Shown here: positions 21,169 through 34,500 of the stretch, piece by piece
How the letters are laid out: every line of letters begins with the position of its first letter
How positions within the stretch are numbered: position 1 is the stretch's first letter
The notes under the pieces: model-generated
What the model was told of the DNA's origin: nothing
Seen by the model: only the letters and a program-made list of their open reading frames with translations
Databases searched by the model: none
Program-made: the position numbers and the translations under genes
NCBI GenBank assembly: GCA_019022495.1
Contig: JAFEKR010000005.1
Coordinates: 3,162,001-3,226,000 of the forward strand
Source: Epichloe hybrida
Lineage: Eukaryota; Ascomycota; Sordariomycetes; Hypocreales; Clavicipitaceae
DNA: 64,000 nt
Direction of reading: 5' to 3'

Positions 21169-22441
21169 AAGGAGCCTAATAACCTCAGAGTTTGCGAAGC
21201 TATCAGTGTCATGTTACCCGAATCCCAACATTCAACTCCATCCATCCATGACCGATTTTACGTGCCGGGTCAGGCGCTACTCAGAGCTAACTCACCCTCG
21301 GATCAGGAAGTTCAGAAAGTTGCTTAGTCTAGCTCCGTTCCCAAGAGGAGTTGTGGACAGCGACGGGTGGAACAGCGCGCCGTTCAATTAACCTGAGCAT
21401 TATTAATATTTTATGAGCTATGCGAGCACTAGTAAGTATTCTATCAACCTTGAATATAAGCACGCTTCTTATATCATTCATGGCCGACCGGGCAAGGCAG
21501 TGGCTTGTGGTGTGGAAAAGCCAAGTTCCTTTCGGCGAGTGTTTGAACCAGTACACCACTTCTATCTGAATCTTTCAATCCGTGATCACTTTTCGCCTGG
21601 TTGCAGTACCGATGAGGTTGTCACGCACAAATGGAGACGCGACACACTCCTAGTGCAGAACAGCGCATCGAACAAGCTTTATGGAATGAACTTTGCCTAG
21701 TTGCTTCGGGACTTAACCCACACATGGTTCGCAGAAATCTACGGGAGAAAACAAAAGAGCAGTATATGAGAGCTTGTCATTTGGATTCGCTCGTTTCTAC
21801 TGTCCTGACCGATTCCCAGATTTCAAAAGAAATTCCGGGCTCACTATGGAAGGACATTCAGACTTTGAAGCAGTATGCTGAGTGTGTTGGCCCTTCAATG
21901 GCCGGCGTCAGGATTCTTTTGACTACTACACACACGACAGAAGCAGAGCAGATAATGCAAACTTAATGAACATTGTTGCTTTACATCGGCCACGCTTCAG
22001 GAAGCTTGCCAGTCAGTCTATCAGGTAAGTCTACCCTAACATAGTGTGCCGTGTTTCGCTGATGACTTCTGCTTGATGAGGGACGGGCTCGATTCTGTGA
22101 GCTTCGACAGACGTCTTGAGCGACTGCAAGAGTTCTTATGGATGACCTCGCATGGAATGCAAACCAACAGCACTACCGGAAGCAAGTGTTGGGTACGGCC
22201 TTGTCAGTCCAAGGAGTATTACTCCGTGATCGTATACGATGAGCAGGCCCATGAACATGGGGTTCCGGACAGTGGACACCAAGAAATATGCTCGAGGACA
22301 AAGCTTTGGACAGCTATGTACGGACTACGTGTTTGAGCTCGGTAGATGGAGGGAGAAAAGTTCTCATCGTGAGCATCGTATCACGAGCACGCCCCTTTCA
22401 TTACCGGGCGTGTTTATCAGGCAAACGCTTGTGCGTAAATA
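21169..22441 (+). pseudogene. Frame-scrambled gene remnant of unknown function
   Basis: This island has near-normal base composition between TA-rich blocks. Coding-like peptides jump between plus-strand frames: a segment at 21413-21700, another at 21631-21966 (including LWKDIQTLKQYAECVG), an alternative frame over about 21780-22025 that reads well (FDYYTHDRSRADNANLMNIV) but is broken by a TGA, then 22046-22336 and an overlapping frame to 22442 (MNMGFRTVDTKKYARGQ). No single intron model joins them; the only strong donor/acceptor pair (GTAAGT...ATAG near 22026-22043) would make an intron far too short. I read it as a decayed gene with frameshifts and stops. I do not recognise the family. Confidence 0.4.
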
Positions 22442-23221
22442 GCACCCCCAAATGTGGCTAGTGGCGGCTGGCACCCGATACCGGGCTCACAGCAAATTTT
22501 TGCATAGGACCCTATAGTTAGGCCTAACCTTTTCCATAGTAATTCCCTCCCCTATTCATATATATTACTAAGTATTATTATAATTATAATTATAACTATA
22601 CTTTTAAAGCTATTTACACTAGCTAAAATTATTTATCTTTTATAATTATAGAGTTACTTTATAAATATTAATTTAATAGCTTCTAAGCTACCTAAAAGGC
22701 TATTAATATAGTTTACTATAATAAGGGGTATAACCTTATAATACATAGGAGAAGGCCTAATGCTAGTAATCCTATATATATTATTCTTTAATACTATAAA
22801 GGCTAGAGGTATACCTTATAGTATAATCCTAAGGCTTATAAAACTAAGGCTTATAAGAATATAAGCTTATAAATAATAAACTACCTATTTAGATTAATAG
22901 TATTAGTATGTAAGGGGATTTACACTATTAAGTAGCTAGTAATAAAGCCTTATAATTATAAGCTAATAAATATTACTATATTTTTATACTCCTAGTGTAA
23001 AGTTATTTATAAGTATAAGAAAGAGATTATTAATGCCTATAATAGCAGGCAGAAACCTGCTGTAATCCTTAGGAAGCTTTAACGTAATAATATTAATAAT
23101 ATACAGGGTATTAATTATTATAATATCTATAACATAGTTTAAAGGTATTGCATAGCTAAGCTAGTAGGCTAATTAGAAGTTAAGTAGCTATATAACTAAC
23201 TCTAAAATAGTAATACCTTTT
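22442..23221. repeat. Heavily RIP-degraded TA-rich repeat remnant
   Basis: From about 22,500 the sequence becomes extremely TA-rich with stops in all frames. The first stretch cannot be tied to a named element. It precedes the Copia F terminus at 23222 and is presumably the sequence Copia F jumped into. A CTTTT flank just before 23222 could be one half of the Copia F target duplication, but its partner lies outside the window. Confidence 0.4.
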
Positions 23222-24999
23222 TGTTGGTTTCACAGGGTATTGAATTTAATGTAAGAAGGTTGTGAGCCCGAAGAATAGTATTATCATCGATTTATTTATT
23301 CTAGGCTGCGTTGTGTGTAGAAAAAGAGAAGTCAAAAGCTAGAATCCGCGATAATAGAAGGAAAGGGGGCCGCGTGTTTATAGCCCTACATTTCCTAGCT
23401 AATTAACAGACTAGGTTATAAGTTATATATAGAGCGTGTGCGTAGACTAAGCTTTTGCTAGGTAATTACGGCTATAACGCGTAATTAATATTACCTTTGT
23501 TTTAATACTAGAACCTCTTTCTTTTAATATGATTATTAACGCGTGATATTAATTATAAAAAGAAAAAAGAAAGGCAGATTAATAATCTTAATTAATAGGG
23601 GATATAAAGAAAAGAACTTATAGCTTATCTTAGTATATAGTAGCTAATAAAAGGGAAATAATAATCTTGCTTAGCTTATAAGCTTATATAAGGATAAGTA
23701 AATTCCTTCTAAATCCTTTCTTTTCTTAAAATAATATATATCCTATGCTATAGCGCGTATATAATATCTTCCCCCTCTAATTTAATACCTTTCTCTTCCT
23801 ATATATTACTACTAATTTCTATAGTTTACTAGAAGGGCCTAGTAAGCTAGCGTAGCTATAGCTGCTAGGGATATTAACTATAGGGGTGTATATCCCCTGT
23901 ATTAATATTTTATCCCTATAGCTACCCTCCTAGAGAATTACCTTTTCTCTTACTATATATATATTATATATAGGTAACCTATCCCTCTATCTAGATTATT
24001 ATTTAGTTAGTTAAGATAAAGCTCTTAAGGGCCTTATTAAGTAATGTTTTTATAAAAGTATTAGCTAGGTTATTCTCCTTATTAATCTATTAGATCTTAT
24101 AGAGTTCTTAGTGTTTATATAACTATTAAAGAGCTATAATATTAATTATTAGGTATTTCTCTTTTATTATACTAAGTTTAATAAGGTATTTATATAAGGA
24201 GTATAAATTTGTATATATAATAACCAGGATTTTTAGGAGCTTTAGTTAGTTAGTAACTAGGTTTAGGGTTATTATAATTATATAAGCTATATTAACGCTA
24301 GCTACTATGCTATAAACCTCTAAGGTAAGCACGCTTTTGTGAGGCCCACTCACAACACTAGTGCGCTAGCGCACCACCTAGCAGGCACACTACGCCCTAG
24401 GGCTAGGTTCACGTAATACTAGCAAGCTACTAGCTATAAGCTAGTAACTTATATATATAACACACTTAGACCTAGCAAGCTTTAGTTAATATATAAATGC
24501 CCCTATATCTCTTACCTAGCTATCCCTTTATTTTTATAATTCTAAAGATTCTCTTACTAGTTACCTAAGAGTAATATAGGGGGGAGAACTACTTAATTTA
24601 CTAGAGTAATACTATATATTCCCTAGGACTTACTAAATAAGGGTAATACTATAGCTAGTAATATATTATATTTTATAAGAACCTTATCTAAGACTAAATT
24701 CTTTATTATAAGGATAAAAGAGGTAGTAATTTAAGAATAAATTACTTATCTAAAGTAACTTAAAGAACTATAAGAATAAAAGTAGGAACTTACTAACTTA
24801 CTATAACTTTATAAGGGAGAAAAGCTAATAAAAAGGGGTTAAAAGGCTAGTATATTCTTAAGCCTTAGTAGCTAAGAAATTAAGGTTTAAAATATTATAA
24901 AACTCTAATACCTTATAAACCTATAGAAGTATAAGATATAGCTAAATAACCTTAACTATACCTTTAAGAGGGTGAAGAAGAAGTACTATTATAATATCT

Positions 25000-27900
25000 A
25001 AAAGATTCTTTTTATACTTAACTATATATATATAAACTATTAGGCTAGATAGGACTAATATATTAAAGAATAACTAGCTAATAGCTATAATTACCCTAAG
25101 GATAACTAGGATAAGTTCTAGGAATAGACTTTTATACTACTTAAGGATTTTATAAGCTATAATATATAAATAGCTATATAACTAAAGAATATAAAGTAAA
25201 AGGAAGGTTAGAGTCTTATTAAGTTTAGTATTTACCTAGATTTACTAGAGAAATACCTAGAGTAAGCTCTAAAGAAAACCTATGCCTTTATATTCTTTAT
25301 AAAGTTACTTCCTAACTTATAAAATTATATTAACCTATACGTAAATATTACTAGCCTAATATAAGAAGATATTATATAACTTACCTAGTAATTCTAGGAG
25401 GTAATATTAAAGAATAAGTAAAAGCTAAATAATTTAGAAGAGAAAGGCTTATATAAGGTAGCTTAATACTAAAGATATAATTCCCTATAAGGGTATTAGC
25501 TAAATAAGGACTAAAGAGATAAGGATAAGGATAAGGAAAAGACCCTAGCTACTTACTTAAATAATAATAGACTATAAGGAAGAAAATAGTGCTATAATTA
25601 TAGTAGTATAAAGTATTTTTTTTATAATTATAATAAGCTAAGGAAAGACTAATAAGAGAGTTAGGAAAACTCCTAGAGGTAAAAGTAAAAGCCTTTATCT
25701 TTACCTTAGATACTAGGGTACTAGTAGGACGCTAATTCTATATACTAGTTACTATTTATAAGTATAAAGATATTAAAATAGTAGCGGATCTTAATAGTTA
25801 CACTAAGATTAATATTATAAGTGCCTAATTTATATAAACTTATAAGCTTACTTAGGCTAAGGCTATAGCACTTATCTTAAAGGTAGTAAGGGCTCTTATA
25901 GTCCCTTAATATAGTATCTATAAGGTGCCTATTATAATTAGAGACTTATAAGGTAAAAAGAAAGACCTTAAGTTACTATATATAGCTATTAATAAAGACC
26001 TAAGAGTAAAGGGAAGCCTTATATTAATTAGAATATATATACTTATAGAAGAATATATATACTTATACTTATACTTATAAGAATAGTAATTTAAGAAGAG
26101 AAAGGTAGCCTTTTTACTACTAACTCCTTATAAGTTTATAAAGGTAATATATAATAAAATAATAGTATATACTATTATAGGCATTATAAAAGATAAGTTA
26201 TACCCCTTAAAGATAAAAAGAAAGTAAAAGTATATAAAACTATTAAGAATATCCTAGAGAAATTATATAAGTTTAAAGATATATTTACTTTAAATAAGGT
26301 AAGGAGTCTCCTATTAAAGAAGTTAACTAACTATATAATTAATCTTATACTAGGAGCTATACCCCTATATAGACTAATCTATTCTCTCTCCTAAAGTAAA
26401 CTTAGAGAGCTTTAGGAATATATTAATAATAACCTAAAGAAAGGCTAGATAAGACCCTTAAAGAGCCTAGTAGGTATGCCTATTTTATTTATACTAAAGA
26501 AGGATAAAATACTCTAGCTATATATTAACTACTAGGGACTTAATAAGGTAATATAGAAGAATTACTATACTCTCCCCTTAATTTTAGAGATTCTTAATTA
26601 ATACTAAGGGGCCTATTTTTTTTTAAAGATTAATATTAAGGATATATACTACTAGATTTATATTAAAGAGAGTAATAAGTAAAAGATAGCTTTTTATATA
26701 TATTATAGGCACTATAAGTACCTTATAATGCCTTTTAGGTTAACTAATACCCTAGCTACTTTTTAAAGCTATATTTATAAGGTGCTTTATAAACTAGTTA
26801 ATACTATTTATATAGTATATCTAGATAACATCTTAATCTTCTCTAAGATAGAAAAGAAATATACTAAATATATTAAGTAAGTCTTAGAGTATATAAGGGT
26901 AGTAAAGTTATATATAAAACTTTCTAAGTGCTCTTTTTATAAGGAGTTAGTAAAATTCCTAGGGTTTATTCTCTTTATTAATAGGATATTAATAAATACT
27001 TAATAAGTTAATATAATTAGGGAATAGAAGAAGCCTATAAGTTTTAAGGATATATAGTTATTCCTTAGATTTTATAACTTCTATTAATAGTTTATTTATA
27101 AATACTCTAGGATTATAGTACCTCTTTATATACTAATAAAGGGTAGTTAAAATAGTATCTAGACTAGGAGGTTTATATTTAGAGAAAAGAAGTAGTTAGC
27201 GTTTAACTAACTAAAAGATGCCTTTTAGTAAGCGCCTTTACTCTAATACTATAACTTAAGTTAAGTGGTGTGTATTAAGATAAATATCTTAATTTTTATA
27301 ATAGTAAGAATCCTATCTTAGTAGGATAATAAGGGCTATTAGTATCTAGTAGCCTTTTAGTTAAGGAAGTTTATAGATATAGAATATAATTATAGCATAG
27401 CTAACTAAGAGTTACTTACTATAGTAAAGTTATTTAAACACTAGTAATACTATATTAAAGGCATAGAGATACCTATAGAGGTCCTATTAGACTATTATAA
27501 CCTATAGACTTTTATAAGGTAATAGAAGCTAAATAAAAGATAGGTATAATAGTATATATTCCTTTACCCTTTTTATTTTATAATTAAATATAAACTAGGG
27601 AAGAATAACCTTATAAATACACTATTAAGAAGGTTTAATTATAAGGGCAAACCTATATTAAATAGGGTGCTTTTACTAAAGCTTTAAAGGAAAATAGTAA
27701 ATATCTTTATAGTAAAAGAAAAAGTACTAATATATTAAAGAAGTTATAATATAATACTAGTCTTAGAACTTACTAAGGTAAGAGTAACCTAGGTAAAAGG
27801 CTAGTTAGCTATTATAAATCTAGTAATAAGTTAGCTAAATAAAGGTAATTTTAAGGAGAAGGTAGTGTATATCTAAGATATTAGCGTAGTATAAGTAATT

Positions 27901-28218
27901 TAAGGGGCTATTATATTACTAAATCCTTACTAATCTATAGTAAATAAACTATTAGCGTAACTACTATAGAAGGTATAGGACTAAGATCTAGATTTATAAA
28001 AGCATAGAGATAAGGTTAACTCCTAAGTAAAAGGGAGGAGAAAAGCTAGTCTATAGTTATATAGCATAAGGGGCCTCCTAATATATAAAGACTAGGTAGT
28101 TATTCTATAGGAGCTTATCTTATAATAAGAGCTTCTATAGCTATACTATAATAATTTACTAGTAGGTTACTTTAGGACTAAACATACTCTTAAGCTACTA
28201 AAATATTACTATTAGTAG
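25000..28218 (+). pseudogene. Gypsy D gag-pol remnant, part 1
   Basis: Stops interrupt every frame, but Ty3/Gypsy landmarks remain. A zinc-knuckle-like CYNYS...YNC lies near 25585-25630. The reverse transcriptase start (YINYRGLNKV) is near 26515-26550. The catalytic box YLDNILI at 26818-26838 corresponds to YLDDIL with the second Asp changed to Asn by G-to-A, a RIP-type change. RNase H-like sequence follows to about 27500. The integrase HHCC region begins near 28195 (LLKYYYW) and is cut by the hAT1 insertion. Confidence 0.75.
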
Positions 28219-28235
28219 CTAGTAATCAGAGCATC

Positions 28236-28345
28236 ACATTACATTACATTACACATTACATTACATTACATTACACCCCCTTTTTACACATTACATTACA
28301 TTACATGTAATTATTTGTAATTATTTGTAATTAAATGTAATTATT
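28236..28345. repeat. TTACA pentamer array, left end of hAT1
   Basis: Imperfect runs of CATTA/TTACA pentamers abut the terminal CAGAGCAT, interrupted by an ACCCCCTTTTTAC spacer and followed by degenerate GTAATTATTT units. The reverse complement of this arrangement forms the right end of hAT2 (about 58985-59123), including the same spacer (AAAGGGGGGTGT). Confidence 0.8.
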
Positions 28346-28532
28346 TTTTATTTTTTTAATATTTAGGTAAAGTAATTAGAAATTAATAGTAAGAAATATC
28401 TTAAATAATTAGAAAAGTATATATTAGGTTTCTTAAAATATAGATTAAGGTTAAATTACTATACTAATCTTAATTATAACTTATAAAACTAATAAAACTT
28501 ACTTTTTAAGATTATTTCTTAGAAAAATATTA

Positions 28533-29260
28533 AAAACTTACTTTTAAGTATACTTATTTTAATAGAAAATTATATATATTTAAGTAAATAAGCTATAAAG
28601 AAGTAAGTACTATAATTTATAAGGCTTACTTTAAACTTACTTTTAAGTATACTTTCTTTTTAATAAAAAATCATATATATCTAAGCAAATAAGCTATAAA
28701 GAAGTTAATACTATTATTAGTAAGACCTACTTTAGACCCACTTTTATATACACTTTCTTTTTAAGAGAAAATCATAAATATCTTAGTAAATAAGCTATTA
28801 AGAAGTTAATACTATAATTAGTAAGACTCACTTTGGATTCACTTTTAAGTATACTTTCTTTTTAATAAAAAATCATATATATCTAAGCAAATAAGCTATA
28901 AAGAAGTTAATACTATTATTAGTAAGACCCACTTTGGATCCACTTTTAAGTATACTTTTTTTTTAATAAAAAATCATATATATCTAAGCAAATAAGCAAT
29001 AAAGAAGTTAATACTATTATTAGTAAGACCCACTTTGGATCCACTTTTAAGTATACTATCTTTTTAAGAGAAAATCATAAATATCTTAGCAAATAAGCTA
29101 TAAAGAAGTTAATACTATAATTAGTAAGGCCCACTTTAGACCCACTTTTATATACACCTTCTTTTTAAGAGAAAATCATATATATAGCAAATAAGCTATT
29201 AAGAAGTTAATACTATAATTAGTAAGGCCCACTTTAGATCCACTTTTTTATATAGCTTAT
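28533..29260. repeat. ~101-bp tandem repeat array inside hAT1
   Basis: A unit beginning near CCACTTTTAAGTATACTTTC recurs at about 28533, 28633, 28738, 28839, 28940, 29041, 29142 and 29240, a period of 100-101 bp. Each unit contains an AAATCATATATAT block and GCTATAAAGAAGTTAATACT. hAT2 carries only two to three such units in inverse orientation (about 58580-58800), so the copy number varies within the family. Confidence 0.8.
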
Positions 29261-31527
29261 ATTAATTCTAAATAATAACTGTTGGTTACACCAAGGTGCC
29301 TGCGCAGGTAATAGGATAATCCCGTAATATTGAAGTTAATGATAGATAGATTCTAGCTAGGAAAAGGGGAAGAAGAGAGGGAAAGTCTAGATGCTAGGAA
29401 AGTGGGCGAAACATATGTGTGGGGCAAAAGAGGGGGTGGCAAATTAGTGCAGCTAATCACATCGCGTGCATTACACTAGACCTATAATTTAGTCTAGTCT
29501 TTAGCCACGATTAAACTAATAAAGATCCAAAGGAATTAACACTAGTAATCTCTCTTTTTCCTTTGTAACTAAAGAGCTTAAAAACGTAATAAAAATTAGA
29601 TTAAAGGAAAGTGTATATAAGTAAATCCCTTAATAGGAATCCGCTATCCTAATTAGCTATTATGGCATTAGTTAGTTAAATTAATCTATTACTCCTTACC
29701 TAAGCTCCTATTTCCTAACATCACGGGTCTCTTTACCTATCCTTTAACATAAATTATTAATTTATTTAAATTAATTAGAGAGGAAAGCAACGAATTTAGC
29801 AATAATTTAGTTATTACATCTGCTAGATTATTATTACTATTAATTTACCTAACTTTGTAAATCTTATGCCTCTTATATAATTAATAAAGGGCTATAATAT
29901 TAATTATTAGTCTCTTTTTCTTTATAGTTCCTAGCTTTATAAGACATTTATACAATAAAAAAGAGTTAGTATAGAGGATTATAAGGATCTAAGGCATCTT
30001 TAATTAATTAATGATCTAATAGAGAGTTATAGAAATTATGTAGGCAATATTTACGCCTTAAACCATGCTATATAACTTAGAGGCAAGCGCGCTACAAGTA
30101 ACTCGCTTACTCTTTATTAAGCGATATGTAATAATATTACCTTTTATAATAAAGGTACTATTATCTTACATTATCTTGTTACTAATTATAATTACGTATC
30201 TAATCTATAAGCTTAAATCCTTATTATTAGTAAGTAATCTATTTACAAACATAAAGAGCTTTGCCTCCTTAAGGACTAAAGGGATATATTATAGTCCGCG
30301 TTATTAATTCTTAATCTACTATTTAAGGTATTTATTAAGATATATAATATCTTCCGTAGAGAGCTCTTAGTGTTAAGCTATAATTAACAGGTTATACAAA
30401 GCTTCTAGTTAACATATAGTTATAATGTAGCTCCCTTAGGCTTGTTGCTTTATATAATCTTACTTTACTATTAGGGATTAAGGATTAACTTCCTTAATCT
30501 TCTAACTTTAACCTTTCTAGGTTAAAATCAGCGAATTATTAGTGTTTTAGGTTAAGATATAACTATTAAAGATAAGGGGATTCTTAGCGGTTAATCATTA
30601 CTTCTCTTTAGCTATAAAGTTAGCCTTCTAAAGCTCTTTCTCTTCTTTTTAGAAGAAGTTATTATTACTTAAGCCTAATATATTATTAGTTTACATTCTA
30701 ATAATACTAAAGAGGTTCTTATTATTTAGGGTAGTGATTAATAAGTAAGGGTTATAAGTTAAGGTTATCCCTATGGTAATACAAGTATATTACCCACTAG
30801 TAGGTTCTAGCCTTTATAATCCCGTAAAGAGGTTTAATTAATTTAATTATAGTTCCCTCTAGAAAGAGGTGTGTAATCTGCTTTAGGATTCTTATAATAA
30901 TCAGTCTTATTAGCATTATATGTGATTAAGTGTAGGCTTATATAATATCGCGAATCTAAAGGTAAATACCTCTTCTTCTTAATAATAAAGCAATAGCTAT
31001 AATTAGTCATTGGCTTGCTTATTGTATTATTAGCGATTATGTTAGGATAAATTCCTTTCCTTTGTCATTATAGCCTTATACAATAAGACAAGATTTCTCG
31101 TATAGCAAGTCCATTCCTTTGCCTTTAATTTCTCTAACTATATAAGAATTAAAGATTCTATAACCTCCATACTTCGCTAGGTTAAACTTAACGAATTTAA
31201 ACATATCACAAGCTTATAAAGCATTAATCTTAGCTTAATTAAACTACTTAAAGGGTTTTCCTAGGGTTATAATCCTTCCTTCTTAGCAAAGCTAAAGAGT
31301 AAGGTTTTAATTAGCCTCTTCCTTTACTATAAGGAATACTATACTTAGCATCCCTCTAGTTATAACCTCCTAAATAAAAGCCTTCTCTTAATCCTTATTT
31401 ATAAGTATATAGAGCTAAACTAGGCTAATATCCTTCTTAGGGCTATAAGGTCTTCTTTTCCTTACTTTTATTCCTTTAGGGCGTAGTAATAAGTCTTTAA
31501 CTTAATAGCTTCCCCTTAGGGCCTTTT

Positions 31528-34500
31528 TGTCAGGGGCACGGAGGCCAGGGAGTCACGGACAGGACGGTCATATAATGGAGCCCTTGGATAAGCCCTGGAT
31601 CGCACAGATGACTAAGTAGCTGCTAGGTAGCTACGTGTATGTAGTAAGGTATTTAGATAAGGACTGCCTATAAGAGTTATAGGAGGTTAGAGTTTAAGAC
31701 CTTTATATACCTACCCCTAAGTAGTAGCTCTCTAGCTATAATTAAGAGTCTTAGCCTTTACTTTATTTATATCTCTTTTACTATAGTTATAATAAGTTAA
31801 ACTCTTAAACCCTTTTAGGAAAATAAACTATTAGCTAGATTTAAATATAAAGGAGCTATAGGATATTTACTTAGAACACACTTATACTACCTAGTAAGGA
31901 AGCCCTAAACCTATAGTGCTTAAGTAGTAACCTAAATACTTTAACTATAGAATATAATAAGGTATAGTAAACACTACCTAACTAATATAGTAACCCTAGA
32001 TCTAGAAATAATAATAATCTAGACTAGCTATAGAGGTAACATAAGGTTATATAAGCCTAGCTATATAATACCTACTTAAGATAAAAGATCTTAGAAATAG
32101 AAGCGTAGCTTAAAGAAATAAAAGCAGACCTATAATTAGCTAGATTAGGTAGAAGACTTATAATTACCCCTTAGATAAATATACTAATAAATCCTATATT
32201 CCTAGGTTTCTTACCTAATAGTAAGTTTATAGTAAGCGCGTACCTATAAAGCTTTATTAAGATATAGTATAAGGTGCCTATATATAAGAGGGATACTTAT
32301 AAGAATTTATAGGTATATCTATAGGATTTAAATATATTATTCTAGCTAAACCTAAGAACCTTCTAGGATAATAGAACAAAGGTAGTATATGCTAGCAGCT
32401 ACCTAGCTAATAATACGAAGTAATAATAAATATGTTACATAATAGTAAATAGGATAGTTAACTATATAGCCTACACCTAGGATAGATTTATATCTTAGCT
32501 AAACACTAGTGTAATAGATAAAGATATAAGGTACTTAGAAGCTACTAGGATACTACTAAACCTTAGGTAAAAGCATAATTAATCTTTCTAATCTTTCCTA
32601 AGACTCTAGATAAAGGTAAAAGCTAAATTACCTAACTAGATTCCCTTGTATTTAAGGATAGTAATATTCCTAAATAGCTTAAATAACACTATAAGGTAGC
32701 ATATAGTTAGCTAAGAGTTTCCTATGTCTTAGAGCTATTTATAAGGCTAAGGTAAAAAAGCTAAAGTTATAATAATATTTATAATAAAGAATTATAATAG
32801 AAGCTATAATAAAGAGGGCAGGAATAATAAAAGATAATACTCTAGCTCCCTTGTAGATAACTTATAGTGAGGTTCCTAGTAATAGGGCATAGGCTAGAAG
32901 CTGTTTAAGTACTATAAATGCGGTAGCCCTAAATATAGTTTAAATAGATATAAAGTAGTAGACTACTTAATTTATAAAAGTAATAGGTATACTACTAAGA
33001 AGTATAGAGATAGTAGTAATAAATCTTTAGACCTAAATAAAATTCTAATTAATTTAGTATAGGCCTAGGATAATAGTCTTACTATAAAGAAACCTATAGA
33101 TAAGAGAATAAGAATATAAGTATCCTTATAGCAAGATAACTACTAGTTAGTAGTGCTAGTACTATTTAATATAGGAGTGGAATATTTAATAATTTACCTT
33201 AAGCTACTATTAAAATAGGACTAGAAGAATATAGTAAAAGCAGAGGTAACACTAGAAAGCGTAAGTAAGAATAAGATCTTATACTAAGGAATTTTACGTA
33301 AACTAGTTAAGGTAAAGGATAGCATAGGCTATATAAAGGTCTACTAAGTTAGCTACTATGTTACTAATACTAGAGAAGGAATACTTCTAGGAATAGACTA
33401 GACCCTAGAGTATAAACCTATAGTAATAGATTAGAAGTAAGGTTTTTAGAGGTTTCTAATAACTAAAGAATGCATTATATTCACTTTAGGTAAGCAGTAA
33501 CTACATAAGGTAGTAAAGTAGTCTTCTATTATATTATTACTAGTATTACTAAAAGTTAGAATAGTTAAACCTAAAATAAAAGAGGGGGATACTAATAAAG
33601 TTTTATTAATAGGTAATATACTAAGTAATAACCTAACTTATAACATAGTTATAGTAATAGTAAAAGGTAATATCTAGCCCCTAAAGAAAAAGAAACTAAG
33701 AAGTATAATAGCGCTCTAAGTAGTGTTTTATAAGGAGCTAGCAGCGTCCACGTAAGAAATAGATAGTAATGCACCCTAATAGTAAATCCTAGAGAAGTAC
33801 ACGGAATTTGTAAATATGTTCTTAAAAGATCTAGCTAGTAAGCTTCTAGAACTTAGGGGCTACACTTATATAATTAAATTAGAAGAAGGGAAATAGCTAC
33901 TATAAGGACCTATATATAACCTAGCGGAAAAAGAGCTAGAGGTGCTTAGGGAGTACCTTATAAGTGCATAGGAAAAAGGATAGATTAGAAGATTAATAAG
34001 CCTAGCTAGAGCCCTAATTTTATTTATCCCGAAAAAATTAGGGAAATTAAGGCTTTATGTGGATTATAGGGGTCTTAATAGGATTACTATTAAGAATAAG
34101 GCCCCCTTACTATTAATCTCCGAAATTCTTAATTAACTAGTAAGTGTAAAAGTTTTTATATCTTTAGATCTTTAAGAGGCATACTACTAGCTACATATCC
34201 GTAAGGGTAATAAGTAAAAGATAGCGTTCTAATACTACTATAGACACTTTAAGTACCTTATTATACTATTTAGATTAGTAAACACGCTAGCTACTTTTTA
34301 GAAATATATTAATAACACACTTAAGGGACTTATAGATAAATTCTACATTATTTACCTTAATAACATCCTAATATATAGTAGCAACCCCACAAGACACACA
34401 GAGCATGTCAAAAGGGTGCTAGAGCGACTTTAGGACGCGGATCTTTATATTAACCTTAAGAAGTGCTAATTTTTAGTATTATAGGTGAAATTCCTAGGGT

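Noticed and set aside
22026..22043. Intron GTAAGT...CTAAC...ATAG in the gene remnant
   Set aside because: Fewer than 25 nt, too short for fungal splicing, and it does not restore a long frame.
23222..23408. Shorter LTR for Copia F ending at TTAACA (23408)
   Set aside because: It is not followed by the pyrimidine tract expected in this orientation; the end at about 23507 matches the Copia A/B junction better.
30065..30307. Plus-strand 80-codon frame in the TA-rich block
   Set aside because: It is antisense to the Copia A RNase H/RT region; the hydrophobic translation is a product of TA-rich composition.
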